DNA from: Streptomyces sp. SA15
GTDB lineage: Bacteria > Actinomycetota > Actinomycetes > Streptomycetales > Streptomycetaceae
Assembly (NCBI RefSeq): GCF_002291145.1
Contig: NZ_NTGE01000114.1
Location: 1 to 64,000 of the forward strand
Direction of reading: 5' to 3'
DNA: 64,000 bases
Position 1 is the stretch's first letter, and the number at the start of each line of letters is the position of its first letter. The position numbers and the translations under genes are program-made. Positions 23,382-32,092 of the stretch are shown in pieces. The notes beneath the pieces were generated by a model. The model saw only the letters and a list, made by a program, of their open reading frames with translations, did no database searches and was not told the origin of the DNA.

Positions 23382-24248
23382 ATGCAGGGCACGGTCGACG
23401 GATTCAGCTACGGACTCGTGACACCGCTGGTGGCCTACCTCATGGCCTGCCTGGGCGGGGCCCTCGGCCTGCGCTGCACCACCAGATCCATGCTCGTGAG
23501 CAACTCCTGGCGACCCGGCTGGCTGGCCCTGGGCGCGGCCGCGATCGGCTCCGGCATATGGACCATGCATTTCATCGCGATGATGGGCTTCACGGTCGAG
23601 CAGTCGCCGATCCACTACGACAGGGCGATGACGTTCGCGAGCCTGGGCGTGGCCATCGTCATGGTGGGCATCGGGATCTTCATCGTGGGCTACAAGGGCG
23701 CGACCGGAGCGCCCCTCATGACCGGAGGAGCCATCACCGGCCTGGGCATCGCCTCTATGCACTACCTGGGCATGGCCGGCATGCGCCTCAACGGAAACCT
23801 GGAGTACAACACGCTCACCGTCGCCGCCTCCGTGGTCATAGCCGTCGTCGCCGCCACCACCGCCCTGTGGGCGGCCGGACAGGTCCGGGGGTTCCTGTGG
23901 AGCGTGGGCGCGAGTCTCGTCATGGGGCTCGCCGTCAGCGGCATGCACTACACGGGCATGGCGGCCCTCAGGGTCCACCTCCATGGCACGGCGGCCCCCA
24001 CCGCGGGCGACTCGCCCGCCTCCCTGCTGGCACCCCTGATGATCGGCCCGCTCGCCTTCCTGCTCCTCGCGGCCGTGGTCGTGATGTTCGATCCGCTGAT
24101 GGTCATGGGCAAGCCCGTCTGGACACCCGTCGAGAACAAGCCGGGCGTACCCGCGCGCGAACTGGTCACTCACTCTCCCGCCCGCCGCCCCTCGTTCCGC
24201 GCCCGCCGGCCCTCGGGCCACCGCGACCGCACGCCGCAGAACCGCTGA
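23382..24248 (+). CDS. MHYT-domain integral membrane sensor
   Basis: A 288-aa protein with seven predicted membrane helices and the three MHYT repeats: TMHFIAMMGF, SMHYLGMAGM and GMHYTGMAAL. The Met/His residues near the outer face are proposed to coordinate copper and to sense O2, CO or NO. Here the sensor domain is not fused to GGDEF/EAL or kinase domains; the C-terminus is a short basic, Pro/Arg-rich cytoplasmic tail, so it must signal through a separate partner or act directly. Located between glpQ (divergent) and uvrB (same strand, 93 bp downstream). Confidence 0.9.
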   Translation: MQGTVDGFSYGLVTPLVAYLMACLGGALGLRCTTRSMLVSNSWRPGWLALGAAAIGSGIWTMHFIAMMGFTVEQSPIHYDRAMTFASLGVAIVMVGIGIFIVGYKGATGAPLMTGGAITGLGIASMHYLGMAGMRLNGNLEYNTLTVAASVVIAVVAATTALWAAGQVRGFLWSVGASLVMGLAVSGMHYTGMAALRVHLHGTAAPTAGDSPASLLAPLMIGPLAFLLLAAVVVMFDPLMVMGKPVWTPVENKPGVPARELVTHSPARRPSFRARRPSGHRDRTPQNR

Positions 24249-24311
24249 TCCGCCGCCGGCACCCGGGAGCACCTGGCGGTCTCGCCGGGCAAAGCCGCTG
24301 TTCGGGCCGGG

Positions 24312-24334
24312 TTGTCAGTGGGGGGTCGTACGGT
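24312..24334 (+). promoter_or_regulatory. RecA-NDp-type damage promoter of uvrB
   Basis: TTGTCAGTG (24312-24320), 8 bp, TACGGT (24329-24334), then 7 nt to ATG 24342. It is an exact consensus match with the same geometry as ogt, so the transcript would begin at the start codon. Confidence 0.87.
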
Positions 24335-24341
24335 GGATGGC

Positions 24342-26486
24342 ATGCGGCCCGTTTCCCACATCGAACGCACGGTGGCGCCTTTCGAGGTCGTCAGCCCGTA
24401 CCAGCCCAGCGGCGACCAGCCGGCGGCCATCGCCGACCTCGCCCGGCGCATCGAGGCCGGTGAGAAGGACGTCGTCCTGCTCGGCGCGACCGGCACCGGC
24501 AAGTCCGCCACCACCGCGTGGATGATCGAGAAGCTCCAGCGCCCCACGCTGGTGATGGCGCCGAACAAGACCCTGGCCGCCCAGCTGGCGAACGAGTTCC
24601 GCGAGCTGCTGCCGAACAACGCCGTCGAGTACTTCGTCTCGTACTACGACTACTACCAGCCCGAGGCGTACGTCCCTCAGTCGGACACCTACATCGAGAA
24701 GGACTCCTCGATCAACGAGGAGGTCGAGCGGCTGCGCCACTCCGCGACCAACTCGCTGCTCACCCGCCGCGACGTCGTGGTGGTCGCCTCGGTCTCCTGC
24801 ATCTACGGCCTCGGTACGCCGCAGGAGTACGTGGACCGGATGGTCCCCCTCAGGGTCGGCGAGGAGTTCGACCGCGACGAGCTCCTGCGCCGCTTCGTGG
24901 ACATCCAGTACACGCGCAACGACCTGGCCTTCTCCCGCGGCACCTTCCGCGTGCGCGGCGACACCATCGAGATCTTCCCGGTCTACGAGGAGCTCGCCGT
25001 CCGCATCGAGATGTTCGGCGACGAGATCGAGGCCCTGTCCACCCTCCACCCGCTCACCGGCGAGATCATCAGCGACGACCAGCAGCTGTACGTCTTCCCG
25101 GCCTCCCACTACGTGGCGGGTCCCGAGCGCCTGGAGCGGGCCGTCAACGACATCGAGAAGGAGCTCGGGGAGCGCTTGGCCGAGCTGGAGAAGCAGGGCA
25201 AGCTCCTGGAGGCCCAGCGCCTCAGGATGCGCACGACGTACGACCTCGAGATGCTCCGCCAGATCGGCAGCTGCTCCGGCGTGGAGAACTACTCGATGCA
25301 TTTCGACGGCCGCTCGCCCGGGTCCCCGCCCAACACCCTGCTCGACTACTTCCCGGACGACTTCCTGCTCGTCATCGACGAGTCGCACGTCACCGTCCCG
25401 CAGATCGGCGCCATGTACGAGGGCGACGCCTCCCGCAAGCGCACGCTCGTCGACCACGGCTTCCGCCTGCCTTCCGCCCTCGACAACCGCCCCCTGAAGT
25501 GGGAAGAGTTCCATGAGCGCATCGGTCAGACCGTCTACCTGTCGGCGACCCCCGGCAAGTACGAGCTCTCCCGCGGGAACGGCGTCGTCGAGCAGATCAT
25601 CCGGCCCACCGGCCTCGTCGACCCCGAAGTCGTCGTCAAGCCCACCGAGGGCCAGATCGACGACCTGGTGCACGAGATCCGGGTGCGCACCGAGAAGGAC
25701 GAGCGTGTCCTGGTCACCACGCTCACCAAGAAGATGGCCGAGGACCTCACCGACTACTTCCTGGAGCTCGGCATCCAGGTGCGCTACCTGCACAGCGACG
25801 TCGACACCCTGCGCCGCGTGGAGCTGCTGCGCGAGCTGCGCTCCGGCGAGTTCGACGTCCTGGTCGGCATCAACCTCCTGCGCGAGGGCCTCGACCTGCC
25901 CGAGGTGTCCCTGGTGGCGATCCTGGACGCCGACAAGGAGGGATTCCTGCGCTCGGGCACCTCCCTGATCCAGACCATCGGCCGCGCGGCGCGCAACGTC
26001 TCCGGCCAGGTCCACATGTACGCCGACAAGATCACCCCGGCGATGGAGAAGGCCATCGAGGAGACCAACCGCCGCCGGGAGAAGCAGGTCGCGTACAACA
26101 AGGAGAGGGGCCTCGACCCCCAGCCGCTGCGCAAGAAGATCAACGACATCGTCGCGCAGATCGCCCGCGAGGACATCGACACCGAGCAACTCCTCGGCTC
26201 CGGCTACCGCAAGGCGAAGGACGGCAAGGGCGCCAAGGCCCCCGTGCCGGCCCTCGGCGGCAAGGCGGCGGGAGGCGCCAAGGCCGGCAAGGGCAAGGCC
26301 AAGGCCAAGGAGACGGTCCCGACCGACCGCCCGGCCGCCGAGCTCGCGGAGCAGATCGAGGAGATGACCGAGCGCATGCGCGCCGCCGCCGCCGACCTCC
26401 AGTTCGAGATCGCCGCCCGGCTGCGCGACGAGGTCTCCGAGATGAAGAAGGAACTGCGCCAGATGAAGGAGGCCGGCCTGGCCTGA
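24342..26486 (+). CDS. uvrB: UvrABC excinuclease subunit B
   Basis: A 714-aa DNA damage-verification helicase. It has Walker A LLGATGTGKSATTAW, the beta-hairpin region YFVSYYDYYQPEAYVPQSDTYIEKDSSINEEVERLR, DEAD-like VIDESHV, SATPG, HSDVDTLRR, GINLLREGLDLPEVSLVAILDADKEG and QTIGRAARN, and a C-terminal UVR motif (QIEEMTERMRAAAADLQFEIAARLRDE) that contacts UvrC. A Lys/Ala/Gly-rich linker separates helicase and UVR domain. It loads at lesions with UvrA and positions UvrC. ATG 24342 is leaderless behind a damage-type promoter. Confidence 0.97.
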   Translation: MRPVSHIERTVAPFEVVSPYQPSGDQPAAIADLARRIEAGEKDVVLLGATGTGKSATTAWMIEKLQRPTLVMAPNKTLAAQLANEFRELLPNNAVEYFVSYYDYYQPEAYVPQSDTYIEKDSSINEEVERLRHSATNSLLTRRDVVVVASVSCIYGLGTPQEYVDRMVPLRVGEEFDRDELLRRFVDIQYTRNDLAFSRGTFRVRGDTIEIFPVYEELAVRIEMFGDEIEALSTLHPLTGEIISDDQQLYVFPASHYVAGPERLERAVNDIEKELGERLAELEKQGKLLEAQRLRMRTTYDLEMLRQIGSCSGVENYSMHFDGRSPGSPPNTLLDYFPDDFLLVIDESHVTVPQIGAMYEGDASRKRTLVDHGFRLPSALDNRPLKWEEFHERIGQTVYLSATPGKYELSRGNGVVEQIIRPTGLVDPEVVVKPTEGQIDDLVHEIRVRTEKDERVLVTTLTKKMAEDLTDYFLELGIQVRYLHSDVDTLRRVELLRELRSGEFDVLVGINLLREGLDLPEVSLVAILDADKEGFLRSGTSLIQTIGRAARNVSGQVHMYADKITPAMEKAIEETNRRREKQVAYNKERGLDPQPLRKKINDIVAQIAREDIDTEQLLGSGYRKAKDGKGAKAPVPALGGKAAGGAKAGKGKAKAKETVPTDRPAAELAEQIEEMTERMRAAAADLQFEIAARLRDEVSEMKKELRQMKEAGLA

Positions 26487-26496
26487 CGGCCCGCAC

Positions 26497-26526
26497 GGGT
26501 GCCGGTCCCGGCCCGGACCGGCGCCC
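26497..26526 (+). terminator. Terminator hairpin after uvrB
   Basis: A 12-bp stem with one G-T pair (GGGTGCCGGTCC / GGACCGGCGCCC) and a 6-nt loop begins 11 bp after the uvrB stop. Confidence 0.7.
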
Positions 26527-26602
26527 GCCGGAGCGTCCCCGCGGCTCACCGCGTACGCACTGTGTTGCAAGACCGACACAAAGTGCGGACATGGGTACGG
26601 CA

Positions 26603-26625
26603 CTGTCAGTGGCCCTGCGTAGGGT
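26603..26625 (+). promoter_or_regulatory. Near-consensus RecA-NDp-type promoter of terD-like gene
   Basis: CTGTCAGTG (26603-26611), 8 bp (GCCCTGCG), TAGGGT (26620-26625). It differs from the motif at the first base only. Transcription would start near 26632, giving a leader of about 50 nt before GTG 26681. Confidence 0.6.
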
Positions 26626-26680
26626 TCAGGGCATCCGCGGATCCCGCGGCAACAGGGGAAACACGAAAGGGGACCAGCGC

Positions 26681-27292
26681 GTGGTGGACGTATCCAAGGG
26701 CGGCACGCCCGGCGGTGGCGTCAATCTGACCAAGGGTCAGGCCATCAGCCTGCAGAAGAAGGACGGCGGCAGCCTGACCGCCGTGCGCATGGGTCTCGGC
26801 TGGCAGGCGGCTCCCCGGCGCGGGCTGTTCGGCACGCGCACCCGGGAGATCGACCTCGACGCCTCCGCCGTCCTGTTCGCGGACAAGCAGCCGGTCGACG
26901 TCGTGTTCTTCCGGCACCTGGTGAGCGACGACGGCTCGGTGCGCCACACCGGCGACAACCTCGTCGGGGGTGTCGGCCAGGGCGGCGACGACGAGGCGAT
27001 CCTCGTCGACCTGTCGCGCGTGCCGGTCCACATCGACCAGATCGTCTTCACCGTGAACTCCTTCACGGGACAGACCTTCCAGGAGGTGCAGAACGCGTTC
27101 TGCCGCCTGGTCGACGAGACCAACGGCCAGGAACTCGCCCGCTACACGCTCGCGGGCGGCGGCGCCTACACGGCCCAGATCATGGCCAAGGTGCACCGCA
27201 CGGGCCCGGGCTGGACGATGACGGCCCTCGGCACGCCGACCAACGGCCGCACCTTCCAGGACCTGATGCCGGCGATCCTGCCGCACCTGTAG
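26681..27292 (+). CDS. TerD-family tellurium-resistance/stress protein
   Basis: A 203-aa TerD domain: VNLTKGQAISLQKKDGG at the start, RMGLGWQAA, REIDLDASAVLF, FFRHLVSDDGSVRHTGDNLVG, DDEAILVDLSRVPVHIDQIVFTVNSF and ARYTLAGGG.YTAQIMAKVHR. The conserved Asp residues bind Ca2+ in family members. TerD proteins associate with membrane stress complexes linked to tellurite, phage, oxidative and DNA-damage stress; tellurite may not be the natural signal. GTG 26681 follows GAAAGGGGA. It is followed by a second TerD-type gene 56 bp downstream, likely an operon. Confidence 0.9.
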   Translation: MVDVSKGGTPGGGVNLTKGQAISLQKKDGGSLTAVRMGLGWQAAPRRGLFGTRTREIDLDASAVLFADKQPVDVVFFRHLVSDDGSVRHTGDNLVGGVGQGGDDEAILVDLSRVPVHIDQIVFTVNSFTGQTFQEVQNAFCRLVDETNGQELARYTLAGGGAYTAQIMAKVHRTGPGWTMTALGTPTNGRTFQDLMPAILPHL

Positions 27293-27348
27293 GCCGGCAC
27301 GGCGATCGGCCCACGACACGACACAACGACACAGGGGGACGAAGGGCG

Positions 27349-29421
27349 ATGACGGCCGAGCTGGTGCGGGGGCAGAACCACCCGCTCTCCCAGGCCCGTC
27401 TCGAGATCCGGGTCTCGGCCGGCACATCGGTCGTGGCCGGAGCCACGCTCGGCGACGAGCAGGGCACGGTGCACGGCATCGAGTGGGTGGCCCACCCGGG
27501 CACACCCACCCTGCCGGGGCTCGAGGTCTCCCGGCAGGCGGCCGCCGACCATCGCCTCGCGGTCGACCTCGGCGCCATGCCCGAGGCCGTGCAGCGGATC
27601 AGCGTGCTGCTCGCCCTGCCCGCGGCGGGCGGGGGAGGACCGGTGAGCTTCGGTGCCGTAGCCGCCCCGTTCGTCGCGGTCACCGGCCTGGACGGCACCG
27701 AGGTCGCCAGCTACACGATCACCGGCCTGGACGCCGAGTCGGCCGTCGTCGCCCTGGAGCTGTACCGCCGCCAGGGCGCCTGGAAGGTGCGCGCCGTCGG
27801 CCAGGGATATGCGGGCGGCCTCGCCGAGCTCCTCACCGACCAGGGCCTGCCACAGGCCCACCAGCTCGCCGGGGGTATCAACGAGGCGGTGGCGCAGGGC
27901 TTGGCCCGCTCGGTCCCGGCACCCCCGCCGCGTACGACGTCCGGCGACCGCTCCCGACAGGCGGCCGCACCGGCAGGCGGCCCCGACCCAGCCCGCCCCA
28001 CGACCCAGGGCGCTTCCGGCCCCGTACCGACGCAGCCGACGTCTCCGTACGGTCCCCAGGCACCCGGCGCACCACCGCAGCCCACGTCTCCGTACGCCAC
28101 GCAGGGCACCCCGGCCGCTGACCCACCGCAGCCCGGACACCCCCAAGGGCCCGCGCCCACAGGCCCCTCCGCCGCCCCCCAGCCGTCCATGCCGCCCGCC
28201 GGGGGCCCGATCGACTACAGCCACCCCCGCCGACAGAACGCGGCCCCGCCGCCCCCGCCGGCCGCACCTCCGGCCCAGCCCGGGCAGCCCGCGCGGCCGG
28301 TCGCCGGTGACGCGACCGGCTGGTCCATGGACGAGCGGCTCTACAACCAGGTATGGGGCATGTTCGAGGACCTGGCCCGCACCATGGCCGCGTATCGCAG
28401 CGCCGTCGACTTCGCCGACTCGCGCATGGAGAAGGAACTCGACCAGGTCCTGTCCGACCCGCGCAGCCGGATCGGCGGACAGGGCGACGCCGCGCGCGAG
28501 GCGGCCCGCGCCAAGTACACCCAGCTCGTCGACCAGGCCCGCGAGGCCCTCGACCGGGACCTCACCCAGCTCACCGCGGAATCCGAGGTCGTCGAGCCCG
28601 CGCTGCCGCCGGCCTACGCAGGCTGGGACAGCCCCGTGTGGCACGGCTACCGCGTGCCCACGGACAACCCCATGGCGCTGCGCCTGGGCGACCTCCACCT
28701 GCCCGAGTGCGCCCAGCTGCGGATACCGCTGCTGGTCCGCCTGCCGCTGGAACGCGGGCTGTGGATCGACAGCGGACGTGCCGGATCGCTGGACGGCTCG
28801 TTCACCGACGCCCACGACCTGCGGCGGCTCGCGATGGAGACAGCGGTGGGGCACGCGGCCCGGCTGCTCGCCGTCCATCCGGCGGGCGAGTTCACCGTGC
28901 ACGTCATCGACCCCGCCGGTTCAGGAGCGCAGGCGCTCGTACCTCTGGTGCGGACCGGCGTCCTCGCGGCCCCGCCCGCGGTCGGCGCGGCGGGGGTGAC
29001 GGACGTCCTCGGCCGCCTCACCGAGCGCGTCGACCTGGTGCAGATGGCCGTGCGCGCCGGTGCGGCCGACTCGCTCCCGCCCGGCCTCGACACCTCCGAG
29101 CAGTTGCTGATCGTCAACGACTTCCCGCACGGCTTCGACGACCGTGCCGTGAACCAACTGCGCTACCTCGCCGACGAGGGCCCGGCCGTCGGCGTCCACC
29201 TGATGATGGTCGCGGACCGCGAGGAGGCGGCCGGCTACGGCCCGTTGCTCGACCCGTTGTGGCGTTCGTTCCTGCGACTGACCCCGGTGCCCGACGACCA
29301 CCTCGCCGACCCCTGGGTCGGGCATGCCTGGACGTACGAGCCGTCGCTCGTGCCGGCCGGCAGTCAGGTGCTCCAACATGTGCTCACCGAGGTCGCTGCT
29401 GCCCGTACCAAGCGCACGTAA
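27349..29421 (+). CDS. TerD-like domain fused to inactive FtsK/HerA-like C-terminal region
   Basis: A 690-aa multidomain protein. Residues about 1-185 resemble a diverged TerD domain (ELVRGQNHPLSQARLEIRV, GTEVASYTITGLDAESAVVALELYRR). Residues 190-325 are a Pro/Gln/Ala-rich disordered linker with repeats such as PTSPYGPQ/PTSPYATQ. The C-terminal 360 residues contain a helical part, then IPLLVRLPLERGLWID, FTVHVIDPAGSG, LLIVNDFPHGFDD and VGVHLMMVADREE, the beta-strand order of an FtsK/HerA P-loop domain but without a Walker A GKT/S. It may be a scaffold or nucleotide-independent partner in a Ter stress complex. It lies in the terD-terC cluster. Confidence 0.75.
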   Translation: MTAELVRGQNHPLSQARLEIRVSAGTSVVAGATLGDEQGTVHGIEWVAHPGTPTLPGLEVSRQAAADHRLAVDLGAMPEAVQRISVLLALPAAGGGGPVSFGAVAAPFVAVTGLDGTEVASYTITGLDAESAVVALELYRRQGAWKVRAVGQGYAGGLAELLTDQGLPQAHQLAGGINEAVAQGLARSVPAPPPRTTSGDRSRQAAAPAGGPDPARPTTQGASGPVPTQPTSPYGPQAPGAPPQPTSPYATQGTPAADPPQPGHPQGPAPTGPSAAPQPSMPPAGGPIDYSHPRRQNAAPPPPPAAPPAQPGQPARPVAGDATGWSMDERLYNQVWGMFEDLARTMAAYRSAVDFADSRMEKELDQVLSDPRSRIGGQGDAAREAARAKYTQLVDQAREALDRDLTQLTAESEVVEPALPPAYAGWDSPVWHGYRVPTDNPMALRLGDLHLPECAQLRIPLLVRLPLERGLWIDSGRAGSLDGSFTDAHDLRRLAMETAVGHAARLLAVHPAGEFTVHVIDPAGSGAQALVPLVRTGVLAAPPAVGAAGVTDVLGRLTERVDLVQMAVRAGAADSLPPGLDTSEQLLIVNDFPHGFDDRAVNQLRYLADEGPAVGVHLMMVADREEAAGYGPLLDPLWRSFLRLTPVPDDHLADPWVGHAWTYEPSLVPAGSQVLQHVLTEVAAARTKRT

Positions 29422-29463
29422 AGCGAGCTGACCAGGTAATTTGACCTCTCTTTTGCCAACTGC

Positions 29464-29493
29464 TTTACCTTTCCTTGGTGATTGGGGTACCGT
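29464..29493 (+). promoter_or_regulatory. Candidate promoter of terC leader
   Basis: TTTACC (29464-29469), an 18-bp spacer and TACCGT (29488-29493) would start transcription near 29500, exactly where the aptamer begins. TTGACC at 29441-29446 is an alternative -35 for another start. Confidence 0.4.
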
Positions 29494-29500
29494 CTTCCTC

Positions 29501-29600
29501 ACGGAGGGGAGTACTCCCTGTCGACTGCGGCGTACCCGTCAATACGGATCAGGCCAGATCCCGGGGCGTCGGCCCATCTTGGGTGGAAGAGACCTCCGGT
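29501..29600 (+). promoter_or_regulatory. yybP-ykoY-type (Mn2+) riboswitch before terC
   Basis: The leader opens with CGGAGG followed by GGGGAGTA (29506-29513), the hallmark loop of yybP-ykoY manganese riboswitches, and includes CCCGTCAATACGG (29535-29547). It is closed by CCTCCG (29593-29598), which pairs with CGGAGG at 29502-29507 to form P1. The same 3' strand (CCTCCGG) is complementary to the terC ribosome site CCGGAGG at 29633-29639, so ligand-stabilised P1 would free the ribosome site and turn translation on. TerC proteins are common downstream genes of this riboswitch class. Confidence 0.68.
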
Positions 29601-29643
29601 AGCGACGACGCTGACATTTGCCGTTACGACTGCCGGAGGCGCA

Positions 29644-30642
29644 GTGGATGTTTCCCTGACCCTGTGGGTCCTGACGATCGTGGGCCTCGCCGCCCTGATC
29701 GCTGTCGACTTCTTCATCGGCCGCAAGCCGCATGACGTATCCATCAAGGAAGCCGGAATCTGGACGGTCGTCTGGATCGTCCTGGCCGTACTCTTCGGGC
29801 TCGGCCTGCTCGTCTTCGGCGGCGGTCAGCCGGCCGGCGAGTTCTTCGCGGGCTTCATCACCGAGAAGTCGCTGAGTGTCGACAACCTCTTCGTCTTCGT
29901 CCTGATCATGGCGAAGTTCGCGGTTCCCTCGCAGTACCAGCAGCGGGTGCTCCTCATCGGCGTCCTCATAGCCCTGGTCCTGCGGGCCATCTTCATCGCC
30001 GCCGGCGCGGCGATCCTCGCCAGCTTCTCGTGGGTGTTCTACCTCTTCGGCGCCTTCCTGATCTGGACCGCCTGGAAGCTCATCCAGGAGGCCCGGGCCG
30101 ACCAGGAGGACGAGGAGTACGAGGAGAACAAGCTGCTCAAGGCCGCCGAGCGTCGCTTCGGCGTCGCCGACCGCTACCACGGCACCAAGCTGTGGATCCA
30201 GGAGAACGGCAAGCGGGTCATGACCCCGATGCTGGTCGTGATGCTCGCGATCGGCACCACGGACGTCCTCTTCGCGCTCGACTCGATCCCCGCGATCTTC
30301 GGCCTGACGCAGGACCCGTACATCGTCTTCACGGCCAACGCGTTCGCGCTGATGGGCCTCAGGCAGCTGTACTTCCTGATCGGCGGACTGCTCAAGAAGC
30401 TGGTCCACCTCAGCTACGGCCTGTCGATCATCCTCGGCTTCATCGGCGTCAAGCTGGTCCTGCACGCGCTGCACGAGTCCGGTGTCCACGTCCCGGAGAT
30501 CAGCATCCCGGTCTCCCTCGGCGTGATCTGCGCGGTTCTGATCGTCACTACGATCACCAGCCTCAGGGCCTCCAAGAAGCAGGCGGCGGCCGAGGCGGAA
30601 GCGCAGACCGAAGGCGCTCCGAAGGACAGCATCGAGGCCTGA
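29644..30642 (+). CDS. TerC-family membrane protein (probable Mn2+ exporter)
   Basis: A 332-aa TerC protein with about nine membrane helices. Diagnostic parts are DFFIGRKPHDVSIKEA, ITEKSLSVDNLFVFVLIM (acidic residues in the first repeat), GTTDVLFALDSIPAIFGLTQDPYIVFTANAFALMGLRQLYF (second repeat) and LSYGLSIILGFIGVKLVLHA. The family includes MeeY/MeeF-like and Alx-like Mn2+ exporters, which load exported proteins with Mn2+ or relieve Mn2+ stress. GTG 29644 has GGAGG 4 nt upstream; the in-frame ATG 29482 lies in the leader before the riboswitch and is rejected. Regulation is predicted to be translational and Mn2+-responsive. Confidence 0.9.
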   Translation: MDVSLTLWVLTIVGLAALIAVDFFIGRKPHDVSIKEAGIWTVVWIVLAVLFGLGLLVFGGGQPAGEFFAGFITEKSLSVDNLFVFVLIMAKFAVPSQYQQRVLLIGVLIALVLRAIFIAAGAAILASFSWVFYLFGAFLIWTAWKLIQEARADQEDEEYEENKLLKAAERRFGVADRYHGTKLWIQENGKRVMTPMLVVMLAIGTTDVLFALDSIPAIFGLTQDPYIVFTANAFALMGLRQLYFLIGGLLKKLVHLSYGLSIILGFIGVKLVLHALHESGVHVPEISIPVSLGVICAVLIVTTITSLRASKKQAAAEAEAQTEGAPKDSIEA

Positions 30643-30657
30643 CCACCTCGGACGTAG

Positions 30658-30687
30658 GAGAACCACCCCCGGGAGGGGGTGGTTCTC
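30658..30687. terminator. Bidirectional terminator between terC and MFS gene
   Basis: A perfect 13-bp stem (GAGAACCACCCCC / GGGGGTGGTTCTC) with a GGGA tetraloop separates two convergent genes. Confidence 0.85.
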
Positions 30688-30727
30688 CGTACGCCATCTG
30701 CGACGACCACTTCAGCAGCCGGCGCGA

Positions 30728-32032
30728 TCAATCCATGGCCGGCTTCGCCGCCACCACCGGCACCGGCCGCGTCTCCGGCAGCAGCGCGAAACACCCCAGG
30801 CTGAGCAGCGCGACCCCGGTCAGATACGCCCCCACGCCCCACGGCACCCGACCGCCCTGCTCGACGAGAGCCGTCGCCACGATCGGCGTGAGCGCGCCCC
30901 CGAGGACCCCGCCGAGGTTGTAGCCGACCGCGGCGCCCGTGCAGCGCACCCGCGGCTCGTACAGCTCCGGCAGATACGCGGCGATGACCGCGAACATCGT
31001 GATGAACGCCAGCATCGCGCCCAGGAAGCCGAGGAACATCAGCAGCGGCTCCCCCGTCGCGAGAAGCGCGACCATCGGGAACATCCACAGGGCGGCCGCC
31101 GCACACCCGGCCAGACACAGGGGCCGCCGCCCCCAGCGGTCGCCGAACAGCGCCGCCACGGGCGTCAGCAAGCCTTTCACCAGTACCGCGGCCATGATGC
31201 AGGTCAGCATGACGGTACGGCTCACCCCGAGCCGCTCCGTCGCGTACGCCAGGGACCAGGTCGTCACGGCGTAGAAGATCGCGTACCCGACCGAGAGCGC
31301 CCCGGCCGTCAGCAGCACGAGCCGCCAGTGGTCGCGCACGACCTCGGCGAGCGGCACGCGCGCGTGGTCGTCGATTTCGAGAAACCGGGGACTCTCCGCG
31401 AGCGACGACCGCAGCCACAGTCCGCCCACCGCCAGGACCCCCGCCGCCCAGAACGGCACCCGCCATCCCCACTGGGTGAACTGCTCGTCGGACAGCGTCG
31501 CCGCCAGTCCCAGCACCACACCGTTGGCGAGCAGGAAGCCCAGCGCGGGCCCCACCTGCGGGAAGCTGGACCAGAGGCCGCGCCGTTCGGCGGGCGCGTG
31601 CTCCACGGTCAGCAGCACGGCCCCGCCCCATTCCCCGCCGAGCCCGAGCCCCTGCAGGAAACGCAGCACCAGAAGCAGCACGGGAGCGGCCACGCCGATC
31701 GTCTCGTACGTGGGTACACAGCCGACCGCGACCGTGGAGGCGCCGGTCAGCAGCAGCGAGGCGACCAGGACCGGCCGGCGCCCGTGCCGGTCCCCGATGT
31801 GCCCGAACAGCACCGACCCCAGCGGCCGCGCGACGAAGCCCACGCCGAACGTGCCGAAGGCGGCCAGTGTCCCCGCGACCGGCGAGAACGTCGGGAAGAA
31901 CAGCGGCCCGAGGACCAGCGCCGCGGCTGTCCCGTAGACGAAGAAGTCGTAGAACTCGATGGCCGTCCCGGCGAGCGAGGCGGCCGCGAGCCGCAGCATG
32001 GAGGGTGCCCTTACGGTGCGTACGTCGTGCAT
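30728..32032 (-). CDS. MFS transporter, metabolite:H+ symporter (MHS) type
   Basis: A 434-aa twelve-helix transporter. It has the MHS-branch opening SLAGTAIEFYDFFVYGTAAALV, the loop 2-3 signature GHIGDRHGRRPVL, RFLQGLGLGGEWGGAVLL and a second DRWGRRPL at the central loop. Relatives (ShiA, ProP, KgtP-like) import organic acids, shikimate or betaine with protons. The substrate is unknown; no catabolic operon adjoins it, and the aroQ gene 1.2 kb away is on the other strand. Start ATG 32032 gives the complete first helix. Confidence 0.87.
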   Translation of the reverse strand: MHDVRTVRAPSMLRLAAASLAGTAIEFYDFFVYGTAAALVLGPLFFPTFSPVAGTLAAFGTFGVGFVARPLGSVLFGHIGDRHGRRPVLVASLLLTGASTVAVGCVPTYETIGVAAPVLLLVLRFLQGLGLGGEWGGAVLLTVEHAPAERRGLWSSFPQVGPALGFLLANGVVLGLAATLSDEQFTQWGWRVPFWAAGVLAVGGLWLRSSLAESPRFLEIDDHARVPLAEVVRDHWRLVLLTAGALSVGYAIFYAVTTWSLAYATERLGVSRTVMLTCIMAAVLVKGLLTPVAALFGDRWGRRPLCLAGCAAAALWMFPMVALLATGEPLLMFLGFLGAMLAFITMFAVIAAYLPELYEPRVRCTGAAVGYNLGGVLGGALTPIVATALVEQGGRVPWGVGAYLTGVALLSLGCFALLPETRPVPVVAAKPAMD

Positions 32033-32092
32033 GCCGCGTCAACTACCCACAGTGATCGCGGGTTACGGGGGCGCGCGGGGTCGCGGCCCGCG

